DNA of 64,000 nt, taken from assembly GCA_036397455.1 (NCBI GenBank), contig DASWIX010000037.1, positions 14,293-78,292 of the forward strand, written 5' to 3'. Of the stretch, positions 8,618 through 17,455 are shown piece after piece. This stretch comes from JADFNB01 sp036397455 (GTDB lineage: Bacteria > Gemmatimonadota > Gemmatimonadetes > Gemmatimonadales > GWC2-71-9). Each line of letters opens with the position of its first letter. Within the stretch, counting starts at the first letter, position 1. The notes under the pieces were generated by a model. It was not told the origin of the DNA and ran no database searches. It was given only the letters and a program-made list of their open reading frames with translations. The position numbers and the translations under genes were made by a program.

Positions 8618-10012
8618 CTAGGCGTTGAGTACGCGCCCCAGCGAATCGAGCGCCGCCTCGGCGACCGCTTCGGACAGGGTCGGGTGGGCATGGACGGCCA
8701 GATCGACTTCTTCCACCGTGTATTCGTTCGCGCGGGCGACCGCGAGTTCGTGGATCAATTCGCTGGCGTGCGATGCCACGATATGCGCGCCGAGGATTTC
8801 GCCGTAGCGCTTGTCCCGGATGATCTTCACGAAGCCCTCGGTCTCGATGGCAGCGCGTGCACGGCCGTTGGCGGTGAACGGGAATTTGCCGACCTGAAAG
8901 TCGAGCTGTCGTTCCGTGCACTGGGCCTCGGTGAGTCCGATCGATGCGACTTCGGGATGGCAGTACGTCACCGACGGGATGTTGCCGTAGTCGATCGGGT
9001 GGGGTGTTTGTCCAGCGATGCACTCGGCCACGAAGACGCCTTCGCGGCTGCCTTTGTGCGCCAGCATGGGCGGACCCGCGATATCGCCGATGCCGTAGAC
9101 GCCGTCGGCCGTCGTGCGCAGGTTCGCATCGACCTTCACGAACCCGGTGTCGGTGCGTTGCACGCCGGTTTCCTCCAGGCCGATGCCGTCGAGGTTGAAC
9201 GCGCGCCCGGCCGCCATCAGTACCTTCTCCACCTCCAGGGTCTGTGGTTTGCCGCCGGCCTCTATGTCGAGCTTGACCGACCCCTTGCCCACCCTGGCGC
9301 GCTTCACGCTGGCACCTGGCAGCATCGCGATCTTGCGTTTCTTGTAGCTGCGTGCGAGGGCGGCGGAACACTCCTCATCCTCGAGCGGGAGGATGCGGGG
9401 CAGCGCCTCGATCAGGGTGACCGCCGTGCCGAACGCGTTGAACACGTCGGCGAATTCCATCCCGACCGCGCCGGCCCCGACGATGGCGAGACTCTTGGGC
9501 GCCTGTTCCAGAAACAGGGCCTCGTCGGACGAGATCACCGTTGTGCGATCGAGTTCGAGTCCGATGGCGGGTATCCCTTTCACGCGTGTGCCGGTGGCGA
9601 GCACCACCGCCTTGGCGGCGGTCAGCGTGTCGCCGTCGATCGCCACGCGCTTCCCCGGCTGCAGCGTTCCGGTCGCGGGGAACACCGTGATGTGGTGCTT
9701 CTTCATGAGGTACTCGACGCCCTTGGAGTTTTGGTCCGCGACCTGGCGCGAGCGCCGCATGGCGACGCCGTAGTCGACCGTCACGTCACCGACGGTGATG
9801 CCGAGCGCGGCGGCGTCGTTGGTAATGACGCGAGCCATGTGCGCGCTGTGGAGCAGGGCCTTGCTCGGAATGCAGCCGATGTTGACGCAGACACCGCCGA
9901 GTTTCTCGCGTTCGACCACGGCGACCTGCAGGCCGAGTTGCGCGGCGCGGATGGCGCATACGTATCCGGCGGGTCCGCCGCCGAGGATGATCACGTCAAA
10001 GGTCTTGGACAC
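8618..10012 (-). CDS. lpdA: Dihydrolipoyl dehydrogenase (E3)
   Basis: 464 residues from GTG 10012 with AGGA about 9 bases upstream. It reoxidises dihydrolipoyl groups with NAD+. FAD-binding ILGGGPAGYVCAIRAAQLG opens the protein; GGVCVNIGCIPSKALL holds the redox disulfide CxxxxC; SLAIVGAGAVGMEFADVF binds NAD; VYGIGDIAGPPMLAHKG and AHIVASHASELIHE lie in the FAD and interface domains, and HAHPTLSEAVAEAA carries the catalytic His-Glu pair. It is placed directly after E1 and E2 and can also serve the glycine cleavage system encoded at 26-30 kb. Confidence 0.96.
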   Translation of the reverse strand: MSKTFDVIILGGGPAGYVCAIRAAQLGLQVAVVEREKLGGVCVNIGCIPSKALLHSAHMARVITNDAAALGITVGDVTVDYGVAMRRSRQVADQNSKGVEYLMKKHHITVFPATGTLQPGKRVAIDGDTLTAAKAVVLATGTRVKGIPAIGLELDRTTVISSDEALFLEQAPKSLAIVGAGAVGMEFADVFNAFGTAVTLIEALPRILPLEDEECSAALARSYKKRKIAMLPGASVKRARVGKGSVKLDIEAGGKPQTLEVEKVLMAAGRAFNLDGIGLEETGVQRTDTGFVKVDANLRTTADGVYGIGDIAGPPMLAHKGSREGVFVAECIAGQTPHPIDYGNIPSVTYCHPEVASIGLTEAQCTERQLDFQVGKFPFTANGRARAAIETEGFVKIIRDKRYGEILGAHIVASHASELIHELAVARANEYTVEEVDLAVHAHPTLSEAVAEAALDSLGRVLNA

Positions 10013-10053
10013 GGCTTGGTTCCTCGTGTGCGTCGATAGGAAGACGGATCGGG

Positions 10054-11247
10054 TTACCAGACGATCGCGAGCGGATTCTCGAGCATCCGTTTCACGGTTT
10101 GGAGAAACCGCGCACCCATGGCGCCGTCGATCACGCGATGGTCGCAACTCATCGTGACGCGCATGCGGCGCCGGATGGTGATGGCGCCGTCCTGGACGAC
10201 CGGTTGCTCGGTGATCGCGCCGATCGCGAGAATGGCGGCTTCCGGCGGATTGATCACGGCGGTGAATTGGCTGATGTCGAGCATCCCGAGGTTCGAAATC
10301 GAGAAGGTCCCGCCGGTATACTCGTCGGGCGCCAGTTTCCGCGCGCGGGCGCGTTCCGCGAGTTCGCGGCTCTCGGCGGCGATTGCCCGAATGGACTTGC
10401 GCTGCGCATAGCGGATGACCGGCGTGATGAGTCCCTCGTCGATCGCGACCGCCATCGCGATATGGACGTCGGTGAAGTAGCGCACGTAGTCGGGAGTCCA
10501 CCACGCGTTGCATTCGCGGTGTTGTGTCAGGGCGACGGCGACGACTTTGATGACGATATCGTTGAACGAGATCTTGGTATCGCCGAGCTGGTTGAGCGAT
10601 GCGCGCGCGTCCGCCGCCTGCTCCATGTCGATCTCGCTGGTCAGGAAGAAATGCGGGATCGGGCCGAGCGACTGGACCAGCCGCTTGGCAATCGTCTTGC
10701 GCAGTTGGCCCGGCACGACGTCGACGTAGCTGCTCGGCGCCGCCGGCGCGGACACGGCCATCGCCGGCGCGGAGGTAGCGTCCACGTCCCGCTTCACGAT
10801 TCGGCCGCCGGGCCCGGTGCCCGGGATCGTGGCGAGGTCGAGGCCGCGCTCCCGCGCCATGCGGCGCGCGAGGGGCGAGGCCCTGGTGCGGCCACCGCGT
10901 TGGCGATCGTCGGGCACCATCGCTTCGGGTGTGGCGGTTGCGGGCGCCAGTGGTGGCGGGGCAGGCGCGGCCGCTCGAGGCGCGTCGACGAGCGATGAGA
11001 TATCCTCGCTCGCGTCGGCGATCACCGCGATGAGGCGACCGACCTCGACGGACGCACCGGCCGGGACCAGGATCCTCCGGAGCAGACCGTGCCCCCTGGC
11101 CTGCAATTCCATGATCGCCTTGTCGGTCTCGACCTCGGCGATGACATCGCCCGCCTGGACCGCGTCTCCCTCCTGTTTCAGCCAGGCGGCGATGCGTCCC
11201 TCTTCCATCGTGGGGGACAGGGCTTCCATGAGCACGTGGGTCGCCAT
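10054..11247 (-). CDS. pdhC: Dihydrolipoamide acetyltransferase (E2 of pyruvate dehydrogenase)
   Basis: 397 residues with one N-terminal lipoyl domain (EVETDKAIMEL, lipoylated Lys43), an Ala/Pro-rich linker, a peripheral subunit-binding domain (RASPLARRMARERGLDL, GTGPGGRIVKRDV), and the catalytic acetyltransferase domain ending with SCDHRVIDGAMGARF, where HxxxDG is the active site. The single lipoyl domain and short linkers are typical of compact E2 proteins outside enterobacteria. Start ATG 11247 is six bases downstream of the pdhB stop. Assignment to pyruvate rather than a branched-chain complex rests on operon context and general likeness. Confidence 0.92.
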   Translation of the reverse strand: MATHVLMEALSPTMEEGRIAAWLKQEGDAVQAGDVIAEVETDKAIMELQARGHGLLRRILVPAGASVEVGRLIAVIADASEDISSLVDAPRAAAPAPPPLAPATATPEAMVPDDRQRGGRTRASPLARRMARERGLDLATIPGTGPGGRIVKRDVDATSAPAMAVSAPAAPSSYVDVVPGQLRKTIAKRLVQSLGPIPHFFLTSEIDMEQAADARASLNQLGDTKISFNDIVIKVVAVALTQHRECNAWWTPDYVRYFTDVHIAMAVAIDEGLITPVIRYAQRKSIRAIAAESRELAERARARKLAPDEYTGGTFSISNLGMLDISQFTAVINPPEAAILAIGAITEQPVVQDGAITIRRRMRVTMSCDHRVIDGAMGARFLQTVKRMLENPLAIVW

Positions 11248-11253
11248 CGTCGC

Positions 11254-12240
11254 CTAGTCCTCGCGGTAGGTCACGCGCTTGACCGCTTCGATGACCGCCT
11301 GGGGCTGCGGTTTGGCGAGCCGCTCCAGCTGTTTGTTGTACGACATCGGCACGTCGGCTTGGGTCACACGCAGGATCGGGGCGTCGAGATCGTCGAACGC
11401 CGCGCGCTGGATTTCATCGACGACCTGGGCGCCGATGCCGCAGAACGGCCACCCCTCCTCGACGACGACACCGCGATGGGTCTTGCGCACACTCGAGAGG
11501 ATGGCGTCGACATCGAGCGGGCGCAGCGTGCGCAGGTCGAGCACCTCGGCTGCGATGCCCATCTCGGTCGCGAGCTGATCGGCGACCTTGAGGGACAGCG
11601 CGACGGTCTTCGAGTGGCACACCAGCGTCACGTCGGTGCCCTCACGCTTGCGATCGGCGGCGCCGAGCGGAATCGTGTATTCCTCGTCGGGCACGTCGCC
11701 TTTCACGTTGTACAGCATCTCGCCCTCGAGAAACACCACCGGGTTGTTGTCCCGAATGGCCGACTTCAGGAGGCCCTTGGCGTCGTAGGGTGTGGCGGGC
11801 GCGACGACCTTGAGCCCGGGGATATGGGCGAACCAGGAGTCGAACGCCTGCGAATGCTGGGCGCCGAGTTGGAGCGCCGCGCCGCCCGGTCCGCGAAATA
11901 CCATCGGCATCGGGACCTGCCCGCCCGACATGTAGAGCATCTTGGCGGCGGAGTTGACGATCTGGTCGATGGCGAGCAACGCGAAATTCCACGTCATGAA
12001 CTCGATGACCGGTCGCATCCCCGCCATGGCCGCGCCCACGCCAATGCCGGTGAATCCCAACTCCGCGATGGGGGTATCGACCACTCGGCTCTCGCCGAAC
12101 GTCTCGAGCATGCCGCGGCTCACCTTGTACGCCCCCTGGTAGACGCCGACTTCCTCGCCCATGAGGAACACGCTGGGGTCACGGGCCATTTCCTCGCGCA
12201 GCGCGTGGTTCAACGCCTCGCGGTAGGTGATCGTCGGCAC
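11254..12240 (-). CDS. pdhB: Pyruvate dehydrogenase E1 component, beta subunit
   Basis: 328 residues from GTG 12240, one base after the pdhA stop. Transketolase-like features: TYREALNHALREEM at the start, FLMGEEVGVYQGAYKVSRG, DTPIAELGFTGIGVGAA, and a C-terminal domain with VLDLRTLRPLDVDAI and EEGWPFCGIGAQV. With PdhA it forms the alpha2beta2 thiamine-diphosphate decarboxylase that passes acetyl to lipoyl-E2. The GVYQGAYKV segment fits pyruvate E1-beta well. Confidence 0.94.
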   Translation of the reverse strand: MPTITYREALNHALREEMARDPSVFLMGEEVGVYQGAYKVSRGMLETFGESRVVDTPIAELGFTGIGVGAAMAGMRPVIEFMTWNFALLAIDQIVNSAAKMLYMSGGQVPMPMVFRGPGGAALQLGAQHSQAFDSWFAHIPGLKVVAPATPYDAKGLLKSAIRDNNPVVFLEGEMLYNVKGDVPDEEYTIPLGAADRKREGTDVTLVCHSKTVALSLKVADQLATEMGIAAEVLDLRTLRPLDVDAILSSVRKTHRGVVVEEGWPFCGIGAQVVDEIQRAAFDDLDAPILRVTQADVPMSYNKQLERLAKPQPQAVIEAVKRVTYRED

Positions 12241-12241
12241 G

Positions 12242-13240
12242 TCAGTCCGCGTACACGTGCCGGTAGAGATCGTCCGGCGCGGGATCGGGACTCTCGTCGG
12301 AGAAGCGGAGCGCATCCTGGACCTGTGCCTGCAGATCGGCGTCGATGTGCTGCGCCTCGTCCGCCGTCATCAACCCGGCGTCGATCAGCCGGATCTCCAG
12401 CTGGTCGATCGGGTCGCGAGCCTTCTGCTCCTCGAGTTCTTCCTTCGTGCGGTAGTGCCCGTGGATCGGGTCGGCCATCGAGTGGCCCATGTAGCGGTAG
12501 GTCCGGGCCTCGATGAGGGTGGGGAGCTTATGGGTGCGCGCGCGGGTGACCGCGCGCTTCATCGCCTCATGCACGGCGAGCACGTCCATCCCATCGACGG
12601 TTTCCGCATCCATCTCGTAGGAGCACGCGCGGTGCGCGATGTCGTAGACGGCCGCTGAGCGCTCGAGCGCGGTACCCATCCCGTAGCGATTGTTCTCGCA
12701 GAGAAAGATGGTGGGCAGCTTCCACAACGCGGCCATGTTGAGCGTTTCGTGGAAGGAGCCGATGTTGACGGCCGCTTCGCCGAAGAAACAGGTCGAGACC
12801 TGGTCCGTGCCGCGGCACTTGATGGCGAACCCGGCACCCGCGGCGATCGGAATCTGGCCGCCGACGATCGCGTGCCCGCCGAGAAACCGGTTGGCGGCGT
12901 CGAACAGATGCATCGAGCCGCCGTTGCCGCGGGAGCACCCGGTGACCTTGCCGAACAGCTCCGCCATCACCGCCCGGGCGGCGGTGCCGCGGGCGAGCGC
13001 GTGCGCGTGTTCCCGATAGCTGGCGAAGACGTAGTCATCAGGGCGCAGTGCCGCGATGGCACCGACCGCTACCGCTTCCTGCCCGATGTAGAGGTGGCAG
13101 AACCCGCCGATCTTGCCCTGCGCATACGCTTCGCCCGCCTTTTCTTCGAACCGGCGAATCAGCAGCATCTGCCGGTAGATATGGAAGTAGAAGTCCCGGC
13201 GGTTGGCGTCCAGCGCGGGCGATGTCACGGCGGTATTCAT
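12242..13240 (-). CDS. pdhA: Pyruvate dehydrogenase E1 component, alpha subunit
   Basis: 332 residues. MLLIRRFEEKAGEAYAQGKI and GFCHLYIGQEAVAVG open the thiamine-diphosphate fold; YREHAHALARG and GGSMHLFD precede GGHAIVGGQIPIAAGAGFA; the Mg-ThDP motif begins GEAAVNIGSFHE and ends FLCENNRYGMGT; TYRYMGHSMADP is the phosphorylation-loop region. ATG 13240 was chosen over a start 12 codons upstream because it forms an ATGA overlap with the lipA stop and matches family length. Confidence 0.95.
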   Translation of the reverse strand: MNTAVTSPALDANRRDFYFHIYRQMLLIRRFEEKAGEAYAQGKIGGFCHLYIGQEAVAVGAIAALRPDDYVFASYREHAHALARGTAARAVMAELFGKVTGCSRGNGGSMHLFDAANRFLGGHAIVGGQIPIAAGAGFAIKCRGTDQVSTCFFGEAAVNIGSFHETLNMAALWKLPTIFLCENNRYGMGTALERSAAVYDIAHRACSYEMDAETVDGMDVLAVHEAMKRAVTRARTHKLPTLIEARTYRYMGHSMADPIHGHYRTKEELEEQKARDPIDQLEIRLIDAGLMTADEAQHIDADLQAQVQDALRFSDESPDPAPDDLYRHVYAD

Positions 13241-14223
13241 GCCGGCACCGCGGCGGCGCGCTTCGCTTGGTCCCACGCATGATAGGAGGAACGTACCAAC
13301 GGGCCGCTCTCGACATGGCGGAACCCCATCGCGAGCCCGGCGACCTGGAGTTCGGCGAACTCGGCGGGGGTATAGAACCGTGTGACCGGCAAATGATCGC
13401 GGCTCGGTCGCAGGTACTGACCGAGCGTGAGGATATCGACTCCTTGCGCGCGGAGGTCGCGCATCGCGACCAGCACTTCATCCCACTCTTCGCCCATGCC
13501 GCAGATGATCCCGGACTTGGTCAAGCGGTCGGGCGCCATCTCCTTGGCCCGACGCAGCAGCCGCAATGCCCGGGCGTAGCGCCCGCCGGGCCGGCAGATG
13601 CGATACAGCCGGTCGATGGTCTCGAGATTGTGGTTCAGGATGTCGGGCCGCGCGGCGATGACGATTTCGAGTGCCGCGTCCTGCCCCTTGAAGTCAGGAA
13701 TGAGCAGCTCCACCGAAGTCGACGGATGTCGCCGGCGAATCTCCCGCACGCATCCCGCAAAGATCTCCGCCCCGCCATTGGGCAGATCGTCGCGATCGAC
13801 GCTCGTGATCACGACGTGCTCGAGCCGCATCGCCGCCACCGCTTCGGCGAGCCGGGCAGGTTCCGCCGCGTCGTATGGCTGCGGCGTGCCGTGCGCCACC
13901 GCGCAGTACGCGCAGTTGCGGGTGCAGACGTCGCCGAGGACCATGAACGATGCCGTGCGGTGGTTCCAGCAATCACCGATGTTGGGGCAGTGCGCCTCTT
14001 CGCAGACCGTGTGGAGGCCCAACTCCCGCATGACCCGCTTGACGTCGACGTAGTTGGCGCCGCCGGGCGCCTTGACCTTCAGCCAGGGCGGTTTGCGCGG
14101 CGGGACGGGGGTCGCCGCCGCTGTGTCGGGCGAGCGGCTCGGGGTGATCTGGACGAAATCCATGGGTTTCAAAACATAGTCGTGCCCCGGAGCGGTGACC
14201 AGCGGCCGGCGGGAATCGATCAT
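13237..14223 (-). CDS. lipA: Lipoyl synthase (radical SAM)
   Basis: 328 residues if ATG 14223 is used; ATG 14163 would give 308. It inserts two sulfurs into octanoyl groups. The auxiliary-cluster cysteines appear in CEEAHCPNIGDCW, and the radical-SAM cluster in DVCTRNCAYC. TSVDRDDLPNGGA and GGRYARALRLL also fit, and the C-terminal FRHVESGPLVRSSYHA carries the RSSY motif. It heads the operon, translationally coupled by ATGA to pdhA, so the cofactor enzyme is made before the complex that needs it. Confidence 0.95.
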   Translation of the reverse strand: MIDSRRPLVTAPGHDYVLKPMDFVQITPSRSPDTAAATPVPPRKPPWLKVKAPGGANYVDVKRVMRELGLHTVCEEAHCPNIGDCWNHRTASFMVLGDVCTRNCAYCAVAHGTPQPYDAAEPARLAEAVAAMRLEHVVITSVDRDDLPNGGAEIFAGCVREIRRRHPSTSVELLIPDFKGQDAALEIVIAARPDILNHNLETIDRLYRICRPGGRYARALRLLRRAKEMAPDRLTKSGIICGMGEEWDEVLVAMRDLRAQGVDILTLGQYLRPSRDHLPVTRFYTPAEFAELQVAGLAMGFRHVESGPLVRSSYHAWDQAKRAAAVPA

Positions 14224-14276
14224 CCGTTCGGTTGAACCCCATTGGTCGCCGTTTGGGCCGGGGCGTTGCGGTTGGG

Positions 14277-15386
14277 TCAGTCCTGCCAGAAGCGGGAGGG
14301 GGCCAATAGGGACAGGTCGAACTCCAGCGTGTTCTCAGTGAACAGGTTGGCCAGGATTTCCCCGGTGATGCCGGCGAGCAGGATGCCGTTCCGGCCGTGC
14401 CCGGTGGCGTACCACAGGCCCGGGATCTCGGGATCGGGCCCGATGATCGGGCGCCCGTCGGGTGTGGCGGGCCGCAGGCCGGCCCACCGCCGCCGGATCG
14501 GCGCGCCCGCGAGCGCGGGGTACAGACGGCCCGCGATCTCGCCGACCTGCTCGACCCCTTCGTCTGTCACCGAGGCGTCGAATCCCACGTGTTCCATGGT
14601 CGACCCCGCGACCGCTTCGGCACCGCGCCACAGCACGTACCCTCTCCCGCTGTAGACGATGGCCCGGGGCTCGCCATCGGGCCAATCGAATGCGAGCATC
14701 TGTCCGCGTACCGGCTCGACCGAGAGCGGGCGTGGCAGTCCCTCGATCCGGCGCGACCAGCTTCCGGCTGCGACGACGACCGCGCCCGCCGCGCGACGGG
14801 TCTTGTCGGTGACCACGCCCGTGACCCGTCCGTCTTCGATGAGCACGCGCTGAACGTGTTCGTTGCGGGCGATGCGGAGGCCGTGTTTGGTGCCGCTGAC
14901 GAGCAGGGCTTCGAGCAGCGCCATCGGATCGAGCGCGCCATCCTCCGGCGCGAGCACCGCGCCGCGGACCGCGGGCGAGAGCCCTGGACACTGCTGGCGC
15001 AGCGCGCTGGCAGGAAGCCAATCCGTATTGAGGCCCTGCTGACGCTGCCAGGCGATGCTGCTGCGCCCCGCGTCCTCTTCCTCTTCGGTGAACGCGACCT
15101 TCAGGATGCCTTCCGACCAGAGCCCGACGTCAATGCCGGTTTCGTCGTGCAGCGCGGGCGCGAGCTCGCGATACAAATCCCGTGCGCGGACGCTCAGCCC
15201 CGCGAGCGGATCGTCGGCGCCTGATTCCGCCAGGGGCGCGAGCATGCCACCGGACGCCTGCGTGGCGATCCCGTCCTCCGTCCCGCTATCGATGAGTTCG
15301 ACGATGAGCCCGGCACCGGCCAAGCCGCGCGCGGCGGCCGCGCCGACAATACCTCCCCCCACGACCAACACATCCACAACGGTCAT
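14277..15386 (-). CDS. thiO: FAD-dependent glycine oxidase-like enzyme
   Basis: 369 residues. N-terminal dinucleotide-binding motif VLVVGGGIVGAAAARGL, then GIATQASGGMLAP, VRGQMLAFDWP, GLRPATPDGRPIIGP and WYATGHGRNGILLA, a pattern typical of ThiO/DadA-type amino-acid oxidases. ThiO supplies iminoacetate for the thiamine thiazole ring. No thiG or thiS lies beside it, so a general D-amino-acid oxidase role is not excluded. Thiamine is the E1 cofactor of the adjacent operon, which makes the neighbourhood suggestive. ATG 15386 has GAGGCGGGG just upstream. It ends 53 bp before lipA and could be co-transcribed with it. Confidence 0.78.
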   Translation of the reverse strand: MTVVDVLVVGGGIVGAAAARGLAGAGLIVELIDSGTEDGIATQASGGMLAPLAESGADDPLAGLSVRARDLYRELAPALHDETGIDVGLWSEGILKVAFTEEEEDAGRSSIAWQRQQGLNTDWLPASALRQQCPGLSPAVRGAVLAPEDGALDPMALLEALLVSGTKHGLRIARNEHVQRVLIEDGRVTGVVTDKTRRAAGAVVVAAGSWSRRIEGLPRPLSVEPVRGQMLAFDWPDGEPRAIVYSGRGYVLWRGAEAVAGSTMEHVGFDASVTDEGVEQVGEIAGRLYPALAGAPIRRRWAGLRPATPDGRPIIGPDPEIPGLWYATGHGRNGILLAGITGEILANLFTENTLEFDLSLLAPSRFWQD

Positions 15387-15467
15387 CGTCCCCGCCTCAT
15401 TGTGAAACCACTTTTCCCCGGGATTCGTACGATATTACGTGTCGACAGGCTCACACGGGAGATAGCC

Positions 15468-15689
15468 GTGCGAACGCTGTTGGGATACGCGATTCTCGCC
15501 ATCGTCGGATTCGTCGCGCTGAAACTCGTCTTTGGGTTGATCGGGTTCGCGATTTCGCTCGTGATGACATTGCTGTGGCTGGCGGCGATCGGGTTTGTGT
15601 TCTACCTGGTTCTCAAATTGGTCAGCCCGAAGAGCGCCGCGCGCGTTCACGACGCCATTAAAGGAAACAAACCGCGCGCCGCCGCGTAG
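15468..15689 (+). CDS. Small membrane protein
   Basis: 73 residues from GTG 15468, chosen because GGGAGA lies six to eleven bases upstream; an earlier GTG at 15402 lacks this. It has two hydrophobic stretches (LLGYAILAIVGFVALKLVFG and FAISLVMTLLWLAAIGFVFY) and ends with a basic tail rich in Lys/Arg. No family is recognised. It is divergent from thiO, and the intervening 80 bp contains ATATTA at 15432-15437, a plausible -10 for the thiO side. Confidence 0.6.
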   Translation: MRTLLGYAILAIVGFVALKLVFGLIGFAISLVMTLLWLAAIGFVFYLVLKLVSPKSAARVHDAIKGNKPRAAA

Positions 15690-15736
15690 CGGAAGGGGGT
15701 GGGTTCGCCGCCGTCGGGTCCGCGTCCCGCTTCGCG

Positions 15737-16501
15737 TTACGGCTCGGCCTCGGCGGCGGGCGCGGTCTCGAACTTGATCAGGCGGAAGGTCAGCGAGCCG
15801 AAGTAGAACTTGCTCTTGATCTGCACGATGATGCGTCGGTCGTCGTCCGAGATCCACATCCGGCCTTCGGCGCCCTCCTTGAAGATGCCGCCACCCTTGA
15901 TGATCGGCTTGACGACCAGCGTGGCAAAGCGGCCGGCGGGTACGTCGATCGTGTCCCGGCCGATGACCTCGAGCACGACCGGGTTCCGATCGGGCTTGAA
16001 GTACCGGTTGTACTCGTACCGTTCACCCGGTTCCAGCGGGGTCGTGCGCACAAAGTAGAAGAACGCTGCGTCATCGAGCGGAAGCACCGACGTTGGCAGG
16101 AGCGAATCGGCTCCGTTTTGCCGGTAGGTGCCGGAATCCGGGAAGATTTCGTACGCGTTCCGGTACCGGCGCCCGCCCTCATCGTGGTCCTGCAGGAATC
16201 GGAGCGAGGCAAACTCGCCGGGCGCCACCCAGGAGTCCCACACGTTGTGCAATCGATAGAGGAAGTTCCCGCCTTCGATGAGAAAGCGGATGTGCAGGGC
16301 TTCCTGCTGACGGACGGTATCGATACCGACAACCGACATCTCGGCGCGCCCGAGGTTCAGGATGCCGAACTTGGCGTCGTACTCGAGGCGTTCCCCGACC
16401 CAGGAGACCGGATCGACCGCGGCGCCGTGGGACTGGGCGGCGGTCGGCGCGAATCCCGAGACCAGCACGCCGGCCCCGAGCAGCATCATCGCGCGCTTCA
16501 C
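15737..16501 (-). CDS. Exported DUF3108-type protein
   Basis: 254 residues from GTG 16501, which overlaps the glycosyltransferase stop (GTGA). There is a signal peptide (KRAMMLLGAGVLVSGFAPTAAQ). The mature protein has the DUF3108 look: GERLEYDAKFGILNLGRAEMS at the start, FKPDRNPVVLEVIGRDTIDVP in the middle, and EGRMWISDDDRRIIVQIKSK near the end. DUF3108 proteins are periplasmic, probably beta-rich, of unknown function. Coupling to a glycosyltransferase suggests a cell-envelope task. Confidence 0.75.
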   Translation of the reverse strand: MKRAMMLLGAGVLVSGFAPTAAQSHGAAVDPVSWVGERLEYDAKFGILNLGRAEMSVVGIDTVRQQEALHIRFLIEGGNFLYRLHNVWDSWVAPGEFASLRFLQDHDEGGRRYRNAYEIFPDSGTYRQNGADSLLPTSVLPLDDAAFFYFVRTTPLEPGERYEYNRYFKPDRNPVVLEVIGRDTIDVPAGRFATLVVKPIIKGGGIFKEGAEGRMWISDDDRRIIVQIKSKFYFGSLTFRLIKFETAPAAEAEP

Positions 16502-17268
16502 GAGGCCCTCCGTTCCGTGCGCGGTCCGTTCCCCACCCATTCGACGCCCGGGTTGGATGGAATCCGAAGGCGTCGACCGGCGCGATAGAGTTCCAGGGCG
16601 AGGGCGAGCGCCGTTCGGTCGCGTACCGGTACGGCCTGGGTCGCCGGCAACTCCACGACCGAGATGCGGCGGGCCTGGGTCACGGCCCGCGCCACCAGTT
16701 CCGCCCGGGCGCACGCGCCGTCGGATTCGAGCAGGTGTGTCTCGTCACTGAGGGCCTGTTTGAGCGTGGAGAGGCGTAGCGCGCAGCAGCCGGACAGCAG
16801 GTCGCGCACGCCCGGAATGCGCAGTCCGGGGCGGAGCAGCCAGGGCGCGGAGCGCCGGATCAGCGCGGCGCCGAACGACGTTTCGGGCCCTTGCCGCTCG
16901 CCGATCACCACATCGGCGCCGGACTCCACGCGGCGGATCATGTCGGGGATCACCTCGGGCGAGACCGCAAAGTCCGAGGGGATCATCAGGGCGGCGTCGC
17001 GTTTGGGCCGGTCGGTCGCGTCCAGGGCCACGCGAAGCAGGGATTCCGCGCAGGCGGCGTAGCCGCCGGGCTGTGGGCGGGTAACAACCGTCAGCGGCAG
17101 GACGCGCGCGTAGCGCTCGAGCAGCTCGCTGGTTCCATCGGACGAGGCGTCATCCGCGACGAGCAGCTGGTACTCACGCGGGAACACGAGAAAGACCTGC
17201 CGCACCTTCCAGAGCAGCAACCCGATCGTGGACGCGTTATCGCGCGACGTCACACAGACGTAGATCAT
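16498..17268 (-). CDS. Family 2 (GT-A) glycosyltransferase
   Basis: 256 residues. The N-terminal nucleotide-sugar fold shows VCVTSRDNASTIG, then LLVADDASSDGTSELLERYA with the conserved Asp pair, and later MIPSDFAVSPEVI in the position of the second acidic motif. GVRDLLSGCCALRL resembles the acceptor-side loop of polyprenyl-phosphate glycosyltransferases. There are no clear membrane segments. Donor and acceptor are unknown. It is co-translated with the DUF3108 protein. Confidence 0.78.
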   Translation of the reverse strand: MIYVCVTSRDNASTIGLLLWKVRQVFLVFPREYQLLVADDASSDGTSELLERYARVLPLTVVTRPQPGGYAACAESLLRVALDATDRPKRDAALMIPSDFAVSPEVIPDMIRRVESGADVVIGERQGPETSFGAALIRRSAPWLLRPGLRIPGVRDLLSGCCALRLSTLKQALSDETHLLESDGACARAELVARAVTQARRISVVELPATQAVPVRDRTALALALELYRAGRRLRIPSNPGVEWVGNGPRTERRAS

Positions 17269-17291
17269 AGCGTGTCAGCCATCGTCCTTTT

Positions 17292-17309
17292 GGGCGGCCC
17301 GGGCCGCCC
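17292..17309. repeat. 18-base perfect palindrome upstream of the glycosyltransferase
   Basis: GGGCGGCCC at 17292-17300 is followed directly by its complement GGGCCGCCC. On the minus strand it is followed by AAAAGGA and a five-codon frame (ATG at 17281 to 17279, reading MADTL) whose TGA overlaps the glycosyltransferase ATG. There is no T-run, so it is a poor intrinsic terminator for the kinase gene. The rest of the 187-bp gap shows nothing I recognise. Confidence 0.5.
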
Positions 17310-17455
17310 GGTCGGTACGGAATGTACTCTCGATTGGTCGGTCAGCGCCGTCCCACCCGCGGACGGGCCGTGCCGCGGGGCGATGACCGTATCTACCCCG
17401 TTCGCGTCCGTGAGTGCGGATACGGGTCCATCGGCCGCGGTGAGGGGGTGGAGGA

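Noticed and set aside
8202..9371. N-terminal extension of lipB
   Set aside because: The extension is Arg/Gly-rich and opposite in frame to lpdA; LipB homologues start near 8201 and the GTGA overlap fits.
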